64,000 nucleotides of DNA, taken from positions 13,509,639 to 13,573,638 of the forward strand of contig OY848919.1 in assembly GCA_963693285.1 (NCBI GenBank). Direction: 5' to 3'. Origin of the DNA: Xestospongia muta (Eukaryota; Porifera; Demospongiae; Haplosclerida; Petrosiidae). Position 1 is the first letter of the stretch. The number at the start of each line of letters is the position of its first letter. The position numbers were made by a program, and so were the translations under genes. The notes beneath the pieces were generated by a model. The model worked only from the letters and a program-made list of their open reading frames with translations, was not told where the DNA came from and searched no databases. Shown piece after piece: positions 1 through 11,700 of the stretch.

Positions 1-339
1 GACTGCCATATAATATGTATATCTACACATTGTCATGTACTCATGTGTGACTTTGTGTTTTATTTATGCCCTGATGCCTAATGGTTTAATGGAACACATA
101 CACATCTTGAATTATTATACTAGCTAGTATATGTACTTGTATAGAGTAGTACATGTATATATAGGACTAGGATATTGCTGTGTCAGATCTTATTTCCTTT
201 GATGTCTCCAAAAATATTTTTTTTATGAATTGTGTGTGGGCACTGTTGTGTGTCTATAGAATATTATGTTAATAATGAATATATTATATATGAAGAGATA
301 TAACCACAAACAAGAGAATAATATAAACAATATGTCATT
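1..339. other. intergenic, nothing recognised
   Basis: AT-rich sequence with no open frame or RNA gene that I can support. It lies downstream of the minus-strand receptor gene and probably holds its 3' untranslated end. Confidence 0.5.
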
Positions 340-2700
340 TTATATGACATAAAGTGCTTGTTTTAGTCCTGCTTTTATTGAGTACTGTCTCTTGACAGGA
401 CCAATAACTTTAGGAAGGAACAATATGAACTGACACTCAGATACCATTAGTAATTCTCCAATGACAATTACAGTTTGTCCAACTATTGCAGCTTCAATTG
501 CAATAAAAATCCACAAAAAGAAAGTTGAGATAACAAACGTCAGTACAAATATGAATATAAAGATATTCACTTTTTTTGTGTCTTTGAAATTATTGTGTGG
601 TATTCGTCGTGTCCTTGCAGCTAAATAGACAACCATTATCAATAAAAAACTGAGATAAAGTGTCATCATACTGTGCCATACACCTAATAATGGTGAAGTA
701 CACACGTACTGTTCACATTTTTGAAGTAAGGGTGTGTTATGAACATATTCTGTTTGTACTGTCCGTCTTTGTGGATCAATAGTGACCCATAATACAGCAA
801 TTATATTAGGAATTAATGTCATAACGAAGACAACAATTGATAAGAAACATGTGCTCCATCTCCAACCTAAATATTTTAGTTTCTTGTTGTTGAATATCTT
901 GTGAATGCGAAGTAGTTTAATAAACAAAGTAACGAAAACGAAACTAAGACCATTGTATACCAGAAATGTTTGCATATTGCAGAGTACATTAAAATCCAAA
1001 TGAGACAAATTGAAACTAGAATAAGTTATACGAACAACACATACGGCGCAAAGACAATAACATCCAAAGAACATAAAGAGAGTGAAGTAAGGGCTGGTAG
1101 CCTTTATTCGTGGGTCATTTCTACGATATATGAAGGAGATTAAAATTATTGTCAGTATTAATGCAACTATAGCTGTAGCACAGTACAGAAATATGGTAGC
1201 ACCTTGAGGTAAATATATGATTATGACTTCAATATCGTCATCTACAACGTGATTCATGTTAATATCCAGTGAGTAAACATTGCTATTTGAAATATTAAAC
1301 ACACCAATTAATACCTCTGTGCCATTGTGGACTTGATATATGTCAATAGGTGTTGACACTTCATGATCTTTAGAGAATTTAATATGACCTGTCACTCCTT
1401 GAAAACTAACTTGTGAGAGAGCATTCTCTAATATACCTGTTGTAGTTGGTTGTCCATATTTGTATTCCTCGATGGAAATATTGTTTCTTCTAAGTTCTGG
1501 TAGTGCTATTTGTAAAGATAGCGCAAATGCCCATACTTGATCATATAAGATACCAGCATATAAAGCATCACCTTCGATATTAGTTTCTTGAAAATCAGCT
1601 CTAATATTTTCAAGTTCTACAGCGTACTTAGCTTTATATTCACCATATGTTTCATTGGAGGCATTGACAAAAACTACAGAGTCATTTTTAGGTCCGATAT
1701 TAAAGTACCCAATGAGAGATCCATTTAATGCTCGCCTTATTTTTGTACTGTTACAACCTTCTATTGATTCAGCCTCATACTCTAAACTGGAAAGTAAAAA
1801 GTCTGTTATAATCCACATGTAGTCTGGATAGTACATGTATAAATCAGCTGCTGAACATAGCAATTTAGCAGTTTGTGGTCCAGTAGCAGAGACAAAGATG
1901 ATTCTAGAACCAGTTTGTTTTAAGTTGTTTAAAGCACTTGTTATCAGCGTGGTTTTTGTCATTACCAAACCAGCTTGACATAAGACTGATTTTGATGGGT
2001 CTTTGTGTACTTGATGTAAAAATGACTCAGCTATTTCTGAATGAAAAACAGTTTCTAAGTCTTGTACAACGCCAACTTTATTCCAGCCATATCTCTCCAT
2101 TAATGCAATCATCATATCAGCATACACACTAGCTGAGACTAAGAATCTCCACAAGTGAGGGAAGGAGTTACTATTTGTACGAAATAGTGGAGAGTTAGCT
2201 GCTGACAGTTGTATGAGGCCACTAATACCAGCTATTGGAGCTATTACTTTAGCACTAGTAGAACAATATAGACCAACTACAACAGCTACTGTATGGTTAG
2301 GAGGATTGATAGCATTAGCTGCTAAATTGAGTACTCCCATATTAACATCCGTAAGACCACAAGCCTCATGACCAGCTTCAATCATTTCTAACTTGTATTC
2401 AGGTAAGAGATCTGATCTTGAGTTAATTTCTTTGACTGCTACTCTACCAGCAGCTAACAAATCTGGTCCAGCATCCCAACCAGCATGTTCTCTATTGTCA
2501 GGCCAAGGGACTAATGCTAATATCCGGATCGACTTTGCACTATTATCATCAAGTTCTGTCTGATTACCATTCCCTGAGTGACCTTGAGAACTCACTTTAT
2601 AAATTAATCCAGTCAACAGTACGAGAACTAGCGAAGAGACACTCATTGTTCGATAAAGCCTTCTAACACTCTTTGCAATTATTTTAAATGTGATAACCAC
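340..2700 (-). CDS. GABA-B-like class C GPCR (receptor 1), intronless
   Basis: A 786-residue receptor in one uninterrupted frame. The N-terminal half is a Venus-flytrap ligand-binding domain: it has a CS-containing loop (VVVGLYCSTSAK) and a motif YDQVWAFALSL typical of GABA-B-like receptors. The C-terminal half, from about residue 500, has seven hydrophobic segments. It also contains the RIHKIFNNKKLKYLGW loop and the IDPQRRTV motif that match the GABA-B family at equivalent positions. The annotated ATG gives a basic 18-residue leader. Met19 (2646) would start directly at a standard signal peptide and is a good alternative start. There are many N-glycosylation sequons in the ectodomain. The cytoplasmic tail is very short, with no coiled coil, unlike vertebrate GABBR1/2. 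The ligand cannot be read from sequence. It is divergently oriented to the two plus-strand paralogues and shares near-identical patches with them. Confidence 0.88.
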   Translation of the reverse strand: MVITFKIIAKSVRRLYRTMSVSSLVLVLLTGLIYKVSSQGHSGNGNQTELDDNSAKSIRILALVPWPDNREHAGWDAGPDLLAAGRVAVKEINSRSDLLPEYKLEMIEAGHEACGLTDVNMGVLNLAANAINPPNHTVAVVVGLYCSTSAKVIAPIAGISGLIQLSAANSPLFRTNSNSFPHLWRFLVSASVYADMMIALMERYGWNKVGVVQDLETVFHSEIAESFLHQVHKDPSKSVLCQAGLVMTKTTLITSALNNLKQTGSRIIFVSATGPQTAKLLCSAADLYMYYPDYMWIITDFLLSSLEYEAESIEGCNSTKIRRALNGSLIGYFNIGPKNDSVVFVNASNETYGEYKAKYAVELENIRADFQETNIEGDALYAGILYDQVWAFALSLQIALPELRRNNISIEEYKYGQPTTTGILENALSQVSFQGVTGHIKFSKDHEVSTPIDIYQVHNGTEVLIGVFNISNSNVYSLDINMNHVVDDDIEVIIIYLPQGATIFLYCATAIVALILTIILISFIYRRNDPRIKATSPYFTLFMFFGCYCLCAVCVVRITYSSFNLSHLDFNVLCNMQTFLVYNGLSFVFVTLFIKLLRIHKIFNNKKLKYLGWRWSTCFLSIVVFVMTLIPNIIAVLWVTIDPQRRTVQTEYVHNTPLLQKCEQYVCTSPLLGVWHSMMTLYLSFLLIMVVYLAARTRRIPHNNFKDTKKVNIFIFIFVLTFVISTFFLWIFIAIEAAIVGQTVIVIGELLMVSECQFILFLPKVIGPVKRQYSIKAGLKQALYVI

Positions 2701-3561
2701 CCATACTATGAATTAGGGATGACATCATAGTTTAATCTTGACGTGTGACGTCTTCATTAAGTACATTATATATTGTGGGGAACCTTTACTTCTCAATTTG
2801 ACAGCATTTAAACAAGGTTATAATGTATGTATACAACAATAGGTGGTTGTCAAAGATGTATAGATGGTAGCATAGTTGACTGCTAAAATAGTTGTAATTG
2901 CAAGCCGTGATATATCCTGTAACAAGTCCTATTGAGTGTTGTGTTGTGTCTATTGTATGCAATATCCTGTACCTGCTCATGTTGTAAATAGACAGTGGAG
3001 GTTTACAATAAACATATTACGTGGGTCAGATCACATCTATAATTTGTGCACCTGTCATGATCTTTAGGTATGTTGATCATGATGTCCAAGGTTGTTCTAT
3101 TGCTATAGTTCGTATCTTATGATTACTAAAGTCCATTAAATAAGCATATTTTACCAAATATAGTAACAAGTGGACATATTGCAATAGATATTATAGTAAA
3201 TTAAGCTGTAACCTACCAAGAACCAACTCCACTTTGATCTCACACAAGATGGAATGATAATTAGATTAAATAAGGATGTTCACTGTGTATATATCAATGT
3301 CATGTGATTAGGTACAGTACTATAGCTAATAACTAGGAGGAAGAGGGGTGTTTGCATTCCTTCATAATGTGTGTATGCGACAATACACTATATGTGTTGT
3401 ATAATTTGACGGTTAGTTGTGTCAACTTGTAAACATATAATGTTATTCTTACAATTTGACAGTGAGCTCTTTTTCCTGTTATAACTTAGTTGGCGCTGCT
3501 ACAGTTATGATAGCATAATTAACAACTTCAAGTCATCATTACAACTTTTTTTCAGTTCAAG
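2701..3561. other. shared upstream region of receptors 1 and 2
   Basis: About 860 bp between two divergent receptor start codons, AT-rich and with no supported gene. A pyrimidine run ending in cag sits 9 bases before the receptor 2 ATG. It looks like a splice acceptor, so a non-coding first exon may lie in this interval. Confidence 0.45.
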
Positions 3562-5790
3562 ATGAAGACTAGCTATCTTTATGGCAGTATAGCGGTGATT
3601 ATATTGATGTTAGTATGTCTCTCTTCACAAGAACATGATAATAGAAAGATAATTCGTATATTGGCATTAGTTCCTTGGCCAGATAACAGAGAACTGGGTC
3701 CTGTCCTTCTTTCAGCAGGAAGAGTAGCAATCAAAGAAATTAATTCTAAACCTGACCTCTTACCTGGATACAAGTTAGAAATGTTAGAAGCTGGTCATGA
3801 AGATTGTAGCCATTCAGAAACAGATAAGGGTGTTATGAATTTTGTTGACAATGCTATTAATCCTCCTAACCGTACAGTAGCTGTTGTAGTTGGTCTATAT
3901 TGTTCTACTAGTGCTAAAGTAATAGCTCCAATAGCTGGTATTAGTGGCCTCATACAACTGTCAGCAGCTAACTCTCCACTATTTCGTACAAATAGTAACT
4001 CCTTCCCTCACTTGTGGAGATTCTTAGTCTCAGCTAGTGTGTATGCTGATATGATGATAGCATTAATGGAGAGATATGGCTGGAATAAAGTTGGTCTTGT
4101 AGAGGATTTAGACACTCCATTTTTTTCAGGAATTGCCTACCAATTTGCGAGAGCAGTCAATAATTTTATTGACAAAGAAATTATATATCAAGGAGGGCTA
4201 ATTGAAACTGATGATCAGTTTATTAATACAACATTATTAGGTATCCAATCATCAGGTTCTAGAATAGTCATTGTATCAGCTACTAGACGTGAAACAACTA
4301 AACTATTGTGTTATGCAGCAGATAAAGGCATGTATTATCCTAACTATATGTGGGTCATTGTTGATTTGGTTGTATCCAGTCTTGAATTTGAAGTCAAAAC
4401 TATTCAAGGATGCACTGTTGATAAACTTCACAAAGCTCTAGAAGGCTCTCTTGTTTCTTATTTTAAGCTTCAATTGGATAATACTTCCGTTATTCTCAAT
4501 TCATCAAATAAAAGTTACACTGAGTACTTAGAGAGTTATCAAAAGGAAATAGAATTAGCTAATGTCACTGATGTTATTGGAACTGGTAACAATTATGCTA
4601 GTATCTTATATGATCAAGTATGGGCATTTGCGCTATCATTACAAATAGCTCTACCAGAACTTAGAAAAAACAATATTTCCATCGAGGAATACAAATATGG
4701 ACAACCAAATACAACAGCTATATTAGAGAATGCTCTCTCACAAGTTAGTTTTCAAGGAGCAAGTGGTTATATTAAATTCTCTAATGATCGTGAAGCGTCT
4801 ACTTCAATAAATATCTATCAAGTTATAAATGCCACAGAGGGACCACCTTGTCAATATAATACATTGTCTTACTCCATCAACTGTTCTTTTCAATTCAGTG
4901 ACCAGTTAGATGACGAAATACCTTTACATGATAAACTACTGACTGTGGAGTTAGTGTCTACAATGTATACGACCACTTGTCTGTGTGTTATTTTTGTAAC
5001 TAGTGTCCTCTGTATAATGACTTATTATCATAAAGAACAAGAGATAAAAGCATCTGGTCTTAAACTAAACTTGCTCAAGTTTCTTGGTTGTTATATTCTT
5101 TGTATTTCTCAATTTCTATTGACTACTATGGTTGCAACACATCTTGGATATACTGTGTTTTCTATCACATGTAACTTGGAGATGGTGTTGACACTTACAG
5201 GACTGAACTTACTCTATGTTACATTATTTGTACAATTACTACGTATCAATCGGATATTTCATAATAAAGGGTTAAAGTATCTTGGATGGTTTTATACAAA
5301 CTGGTGTCTTATTGGTTTAACTGTGGTTTTAGCTTTAATACCTAACTTGATACTGGCTGTACTTTTTATTAAACTACGATTGGTAAAGAAATATATTGAG
5401 AAACGACATTATATTGGTGTAATTATAACTAAAGAGAGACAATATTATTGTGATGGTGAAGATGAAGAGATGCTTATAATATTTCGGTCTTTGTCACTTC
5501 TTTATAACAGTATCTTTCTTGTTATCAATATCATCTTAGCTTCAAGATCTCGAAAAATTGCTGTACATCAATTTAAAAACACAAAAAAGGTGAATATATT
5601 TATGGTGTCTATATTTGTTATACAAGGCAATTCCATTGCTATTGTGTACATATTAAAGGAAAGTGGTTTTGTATTGTATACTTACTTAATAGACTATATT
5701 GTTGTATTATCAATTACTATATTATGTCAAGTATCACTATTTATGCCCAAAATCCTCAGTACAATGTATAGGAAATACTATACAAAATAA
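3562..5790 (+). CDS. GABA-B-like class C GPCR (receptor 2), intronless
   Basis: A 742-residue receptor with a signal peptide (about residues 1-23). A Venus-flytrap domain runs to about residue 470, followed by seven membrane segments with the QLLRINRIFHNKGLKYLGW loop and a short tail. It is nearly identical to receptor 3 downstream. It differs by scattered substitutions and two in-frame deletions relative to receptor 3: five residues near residue 48, which remove a Gly-Trp-Asp segment kept in receptors 1 and 3, and two residues near residue 440. Homology with receptor 3 begins about 14 bases before the ATG and ends about 17 bases after the stop. The reading frame is intact, so I treat it as functional. 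The ligand is unknown. Confidence 0.88.
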   Translation: MKTSYLYGSIAVIILMLVCLSSQEHDNRKIIRILALVPWPDNRELGPVLLSAGRVAIKEINSKPDLLPGYKLEMLEAGHEDCSHSETDKGVMNFVDNAINPPNRTVAVVVGLYCSTSAKVIAPIAGISGLIQLSAANSPLFRTNSNSFPHLWRFLVSASVYADMMIALMERYGWNKVGLVEDLDTPFFSGIAYQFARAVNNFIDKEIIYQGGLIETDDQFINTTLLGIQSSGSRIVIVSATRRETTKLLCYAADKGMYYPNYMWVIVDLVVSSLEFEVKTIQGCTVDKLHKALEGSLVSYFKLQLDNTSVILNSSNKSYTEYLESYQKEIELANVTDVIGTGNNYASILYDQVWAFALSLQIALPELRKNNISIEEYKYGQPNTTAILENALSQVSFQGASGYIKFSNDREASTSINIYQVINATEGPPCQYNTLSYSINCSFQFSDQLDDEIPLHDKLLTVELVSTMYTTTCLCVIFVTSVLCIMTYYHKEQEIKASGLKLNLLKFLGCYILCISQFLLTTMVATHLGYTVFSITCNLEMVLTLTGLNLLYVTLFVQLLRINRIFHNKGLKYLGWFYTNWCLIGLTVVLALIPNLILAVLFIKLRLVKKYIEKRHYIGVIITKERQYYCDGEDEEMLIIFRSLSLLYNSIFLVINIILASRSRKIAVHQFKNTKKVNIFMVSIFVIQGNSIAIVYILKESGFVLYTYLIDYIVVLSITILCQVSLFMPKILSTMYRKYYTK

Positions 5791-6299
5791 TGTTATAATA
5801 TTGTTGTCCTTGATATTTGTTATTATAACAAGACTTGTCATTATTGCTTTAACAAACATTACACTACTATTGTGGTTTGATAAACATGATTGGTAATGTG
5901 ATGTGGTATAACTGGGCAACCTGTAGCATGAAGTAATATATTCATATTAATTTTATTACATGTCATCTTTAGGTCACTAAGCCACATATAGTACAAATGT
6001 TTCTTATCAAATCAATCATAAATGTTATCATCATTATTAGGTTACATACCTAAGTCTTTGCACAGGATGCCGAAGTGTAAATAGTAATTTAACCTTATAG
6101 GGTTATAGCACTTGTAGAACTTCGTTTATAACAACATTCATTGCTGTCTTTTCAAGTGAAGTATGTGTGCTATATAGTCTTGTTTATCAATGGGAAGTTA
6201 AACTATCTTAAGTTTTTTGTTTCAATTTATCTATTTTGACAACAATTCAAGGAACATTAAGAAAAGGAGAAAGAAAACAGTAAATCTCTTCAGTTCAAG
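5791..6299. other. intergenic between receptor 2 and receptor 3
   Basis: About 510 bp with no supported gene. Apart from the first 17 bases after the receptor 2 stop and the last few before the receptor 3 ATG, it does not resemble the flanks of the other copy. It presumably holds the receptor 2 3' end and the receptor 3 promoter. Confidence 0.5.
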
Positions 6300-8549
6300 A
6301 TGAAGACTAGCTATCTTTATGGCAGTATAGTGGTGATTATATTGATGTTAGTATGTCTCTCTTCACAAGAGCATGATAATAGAAAGATAATTCGTATATT
6401 GGCATTAGTTCCTTGGCCTGATGACAGAGAATACATTGGATGGGATGTTGGTCCTGTCCTTCTTCCTGCAGGAAGAGTAGCAATCAAAGAAATTAATTCT
6501 AAACCTGACCTCTTACCTGGATACAAGTTAGAAATGTTAGAAGCTGGTCATGAGGGTTGTAGCCATTCAGAAACAGATAAGGGTGTTATAAAGTTAGTTG
6601 ACAATGCTATCAATCCTCCTAACCATACAGTAGCTGTTGTAGTTGGTCTATATTGTTCTACTAGTGCTAAAGTAATAGCTCCAATAGCTGGTATTAGTGA
6701 CCTCATACAACTGTCAGCAGCTAACTCTCCACTATTTCGTACAAATAGTAACTCCTTCCCTCACTTGTGGAGATTCTTAGTCTCAGCTAGTGTGTATGCT
6801 GATATGATGTTAGCATTAATGGAGAGATATGGCTGGAATAAAGTTGGTCTTGTAGAGGATTTAGACACTCCATTTTATTCAGGAATTGCCCACCAAATTG
6901 CGAGAGCAGTCAATAATTTTATTGACAAAGAAATTATATATCAAGGAGGGCTAATCGACACTGATGATCAGTTTATTAATACAACATTATTAGGTATCCA
7001 ATCATCAGGTTCTAGAATAGTCATTGTATCAGCTACTAGACGTGAAACAACTAAACTATTGTGTTATGCAGCAGATAAAGGCATGTATTATCCTAACTAT
7101 ATGTGGGTCATTGTTGATTTCGTTGTATCCAGTCTTGAATTTGAAGTCAAAACTATTCAAGGATGCACTGTTGATAAACTTCACAGAGTTCTAGAAGGCT
7201 CTCTTGTTTCTTATTTTAAGCTTCAATTGGATAATACTTCCGTTATTCTCAATTCATCAAATAAAAGTTACACTGAGTACTTAGAGAGTTATCAAAAGGA
7301 AATAGAATTAGCAAATGTCACTGATGTTATTGGAACTGGTAACAATTATGCTAGTATCTTATATGATCAAGTATGGGCATTTGCGCTATCATTACAAATA
7401 GCTCTACCAGAACTTAGACGAAACAACATTTCCATCGAGGAATACAAATATGGACAACCAAATACAACAGCAATATTAGAGAATGCTCTCTCACAAGTTA
7501 GTTTTCAAGGAGCAAGTGGTTATATTAAATTCTCTAATGATCGTGAAGTGTCTACTTCAATAAATATCTATCAAGTTATAAATGCCACAGAGGGACCACC
7601 TTGTCAATATAATACACCGTCTAGACCTTACTCCATCAACTGTTCTTTTCAATTCAGTGACCAGTTAGATGATGAAATACCGTTACATAATAAACTGCTG
7701 ACTGTGGAGTTAGTGTCTACAATGTATACGACCACTTGTCTGTGTGTTATTTTTGTAACTAGTGTCCTCTGTATAATGACTTATTATCGTAAAGAACCAG
7801 AGATAAAAGCATCTGGTCTTAAACTAAACTTGCTCAAGTTTCTTGGTTGTTATATTCTTTGTATTTCTCAATTTCTATTAACTACTGTGGTAGCTACACA
7901 TCTTGGATATACTGTGTTTTCTATCACATGTAACTTGGAGGTAGTGTTGACACTTACAGGACTGAACTTACTCTATGTTACATTATTTGTACAATTACTA
8001 CGTATCAATCGGATATTTCATAATAAGAAGTTGAAGTATCTTGGGTGGTTTTATACAAACTGGTGTCTTATATGTTTAACTGTGGTTTTAGCTTTAATAC
8101 CTAACCTGATACTGGCTACACTTTTTATTAAACTACGACTGGTAAAGAAATATATTGAGAAACGACATTATATTGGTGTAATTATAACTAAAGAGAGACA
8201 ATATTATTGTGATGGTGAACATGAAGAGATGCTTATAATATTTCGGTCTTTGTCACTTCTTTATAACAGTATCTTTCTTGTTATCAATATCATCTTAGCT
8301 TCAGGAACCCGAAAAATTACTGTACATCAATTTAAAAACACAAAAAAGGTGAATATATTTATGGTGTCTATATTTGTTATACAAGGCATTTCCATTGTTA
8401 TTGTGTACATATTAAAGGAAAGTGGTTTTGTATTGTATACTTACTTAATAGACTATACTGTTGTATTATCAATTACTATATTATGTCAAGTATCACTATT
8501 TATGCCCAAAATCCTCAGTACAATGTATAGGAAATACTATACAAAATAA
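6300..8549 (+). CDS. GABA-B-like class C GPCR (receptor 3), intronless
   Basis: A 749-residue class C receptor with the same order as receptor 2: signal peptide, Venus-flytrap domain, seven membrane segments and a very short cytoplasmic end. It keeps the Gly-Trp-Asp segment near residue 50 that receptor 2 has lost. Most differences from receptor 2 are conservative and the frame is open throughout, so both copies appear to be maintained. The sequence tcagttcaag precedes both ATGs and suggests a conserved acceptor for an upstream non-coding exon. With its neighbours it forms a three-gene receptor cluster made by local duplication. Confidence 0.88.
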   Translation: MKTSYLYGSIVVIILMLVCLSSQEHDNRKIIRILALVPWPDDREYIGWDVGPVLLPAGRVAIKEINSKPDLLPGYKLEMLEAGHEGCSHSETDKGVIKLVDNAINPPNHTVAVVVGLYCSTSAKVIAPIAGISDLIQLSAANSPLFRTNSNSFPHLWRFLVSASVYADMMLALMERYGWNKVGLVEDLDTPFYSGIAHQIARAVNNFIDKEIIYQGGLIDTDDQFINTTLLGIQSSGSRIVIVSATRRETTKLLCYAADKGMYYPNYMWVIVDFVVSSLEFEVKTIQGCTVDKLHRVLEGSLVSYFKLQLDNTSVILNSSNKSYTEYLESYQKEIELANVTDVIGTGNNYASILYDQVWAFALSLQIALPELRRNNISIEEYKYGQPNTTAILENALSQVSFQGASGYIKFSNDREVSTSINIYQVINATEGPPCQYNTPSRPYSINCSFQFSDQLDDEIPLHNKLLTVELVSTMYTTTCLCVIFVTSVLCIMTYYRKEPEIKASGLKLNLLKFLGCYILCISQFLLTTVVATHLGYTVFSITCNLEVVLTLTGLNLLYVTLFVQLLRINRIFHNKKLKYLGWFYTNWCLICLTVVLALIPNLILATLFIKLRLVKKYIEKRHYIGVIITKERQYYCDGEHEEMLIIFRSLSLLYNSIFLVINIILASGTRKITVHQFKNTKKVNIFMVSIFVIQGISIVIVYILKESGFVLYTYLIDYTVVLSITILCQVSLFMPKILSTMYRKYYTK

Positions 8550-8795
8550 TGTTATAATATTGTATGTTATATTGTTATTGTAATAACACCTATTATGTTC
8601 ACTATAAGTTTGTAATAATGCCTGTTATGTTCACTCTTATAATAATATTTATATTCATAACTATTGTACTGTAAACAACTAACACAATGATGTGTCAGGG
8701 TGTACTGCTGAGTAATAATTTGATAATGAAATGTTTATTAATCAAAGGGGTCATAAGTGATATTATCAAGGCATGATAATGTAATGTTTACTTGT
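8550..8795. other. convergent intergenic, nothing recognised
   Basis: About 250 bp of AT-rich sequence between the receptor 3 stop and the probable end of the PCM1-like gene on the other strand. It probably contains both 3' untranslated ends. Confidence 0.4.
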
Positions 8796-11700
8796 TCACT
8801 TTAATTTGAAGACTCTATAATATATAAAGTAACAATTTATCATATTATCAGATTTCATACCTGGTTGTGGTAATGCATCTTCACAGCCTGCTAATTCTAA
8901 AGTGTTACGTGTAACTATGGTTACTAACAATTACCATGACAACTATACCTGGACCTGATTCCATTGTTGCTAGCAACCCAATCACACCCCCTATAGCATT
9001 TTGTTCTTCTTGCATTTTTTCTTTGACTTCCTCCTGCAAAATAATAAACTATGATATCATTATGACATCATACCTCAGAGGAATGAGCAAGACCATTGGT
9101 CAGTATCTCATTAACAGGAGGTGTGTCATTATCTAGTTGTGCCACGCCCTCTTTACATTCCCTAGTAATCACAATGATAACATTGTGATTACATTTACAA
9201 CTTACTTTGGAGGTTGCCAAGATTTGGCCAATTCATCATCACGAGTCTATAAGACACGAGATTAATACATTGTATATGTATATAAACCTACCTTTCCTAA
9301 AGCTTCTACTTCATCAGCTAACGTACACGACATTGCATTACTTAATGCTTTTAACATAACTGGATCAAGTGGTCTTTGAGGTGATGCCTACTTACATTGT
9401 AACATGTACATTTTATAAATTATAATATTTACCACAGATTGAGGCCAGTTTACAGGAAGACTCCTATAATAACATAATTTTTCATATTAATACTATTAAT
9501 TACTAGGGACATACCCCTGGTCTTTCAGTAACTGATAATATGCTAATTCATTAAACAGAACTTCACTAATGTCAACCAAGAGGTCTTCTCCAACTTCATG
9601 TAGTCTAGTAATAGGATTTAATAATTTTGATGCGTAACAAAATAAACATACATTTTGCCTTGAAATTTTAGAACAGCTGTTGCGAGAGATACCTCTAATT
9701 GTTTTGTAAATAGATCACCTAATTCACCAGTTTCCTATTTGTCAAATAAACCACACCCACTACTAATTAGAATAACCTGTGTGTCTTCTTTGAGAAGGAC
9801 TAAGCTCAGAACACATTGTTGAATATGTTCAAGGAGATCAGTTGTACATTCTTCCATTAGATGATCTTTTAATAAAGGAATTAAATCCTAGAGAGTAGCT
9901 AGTAATAGAATTAATTGTCCTAATTAACTTACTGTCATAATGGACTTAATTTCTTCATCTAAAACTGAAGTGTCAAGTTCACTGGTTACAGAAGATTCTC
10001 CTCCAGAAATAACACTTTTTAGAGGCTCAACGTCTCCTCCACCAGGTGACTATAATAATTCATTAGTATTAATTATAATTATGAATTACAGGAGCTACCT
10101 CAGTGACTTTGATAACAGTGTCCCCTAAAGTGTTAGCAAATGGTTCATCACTGATGGGTGGGGTTGATAGAGAACTAGCAGATTGAACTTGCTCAACATA
10201 ATCAAATCTATAAAGATAGGTTGATAAAAGTAATCACATTATCAATACTCTATCACAAATGGTACAGCACATACAATATTGTTAGTTTGTAATAGTAACC
10301 TTGGCAACAATCATAGTAACAATTATTATACCAGCATCACAATGGCAATAACACATTAATATGGTAATTGTTGGTATGGTAGGTACTATACTGTCCCTTT
10401 GCTAGTAGTACTGCAATATAATAAAGGACCTACACTCATAATATATTTATTGTATGGGTATTTTCATATTATACTGGTACACATTTTGTAAATCCTCTAC
10501 TGTGCTAGATACAAGTAGGCAGTCACATCATTGGTGTAGCCACACCCACTAATTACCTTGCACTGTTTCCTCTTTTTGTAGCTTCATCTCTGCTAACATT
10601 TTTATCATCTCCAGATGTCATATCACTTTCACTGAGTGTCTGTCCTAATTCCCATTTCTTGAGCTCTTGCTAAAAAGAAATTAAACTAGAAAACGTTGCA
10701 AAGATTATACCAAGGAGGTTTCATCTTGTTGTATATCATGTTCAGTTATAAAACGTGTCACCAAGTCCTGGATGGCATATATTGCACGTTGTTTTAAATA
10801 GTCTGTACTCAACAACTGTAGTTCACGAAACAATTCTACCTAGTTTGTATAAAATAGATATATATTGTAAAAGTAACTTACTAAGAAATGAGGTCGGTCT
10901 TCATTACTAGCTATTAAAGCTGCTACTTCAGTGTATATTGTATCCCTCATTCCTTCAAAGACAGTATTGTCTTGAGGTGGGTTACTACACAATATTAAAT
11001 AAGGATACAGTAAGTGTTTGGCTTACAGCTTATCTGTGACACTCATTGGCAAAGAAGACATTGAACCAGCTTCACCTGACTGACTAAGAACAACACCTAC
11101 AATATTTGAGGATATCATCTATTAGTAATGATGATATAAACCACCTGTGGTTGGTTTGTTTGCTAAATGTACATCAGAAAGCTGAGTAACTTCATCTTTA
11201 GCTTTTGTGATACGAGTACCTTGTTGAGATGGTGGCCTCAAAAATGATTCATCAAGAAGGGGTGTGGCCAACAAGTGAGGATTAATTGGTCGCTGGTATG
11301 GACTGTTAATTTGACCCAGTGAATAAGGGGTTAAAATTGGCAAAGGTTGTGGAGGCTCAATTGGTTCTAGTAGAGTGCTATTATTATGATCAGCTAATGG
11401 ACTGTGATCTTCCTCATCAATTGGTCCTTTGGCATGCATAGATTTCTGGAGCTGTGTTAGCTGATAATAGGCATTGTTTAAATATTCATTATAACCCTAA
11501 TAAATAATTAATTATTAAGTAATATATTAATTATTTTACCTGTAGGTAAACATGATATTGTTGCAGTTGTACAAGTTGGTCGTGAATAAATGGCAGAGCA
11601 TCAAGACGAGTATGAAGAGCCGATAGTAACATCGTTTGTTGTTGTAATAATTGAGTACACATATCTGTGCTTTGACCTAACTGATGTTGTAAGAGTGGAA

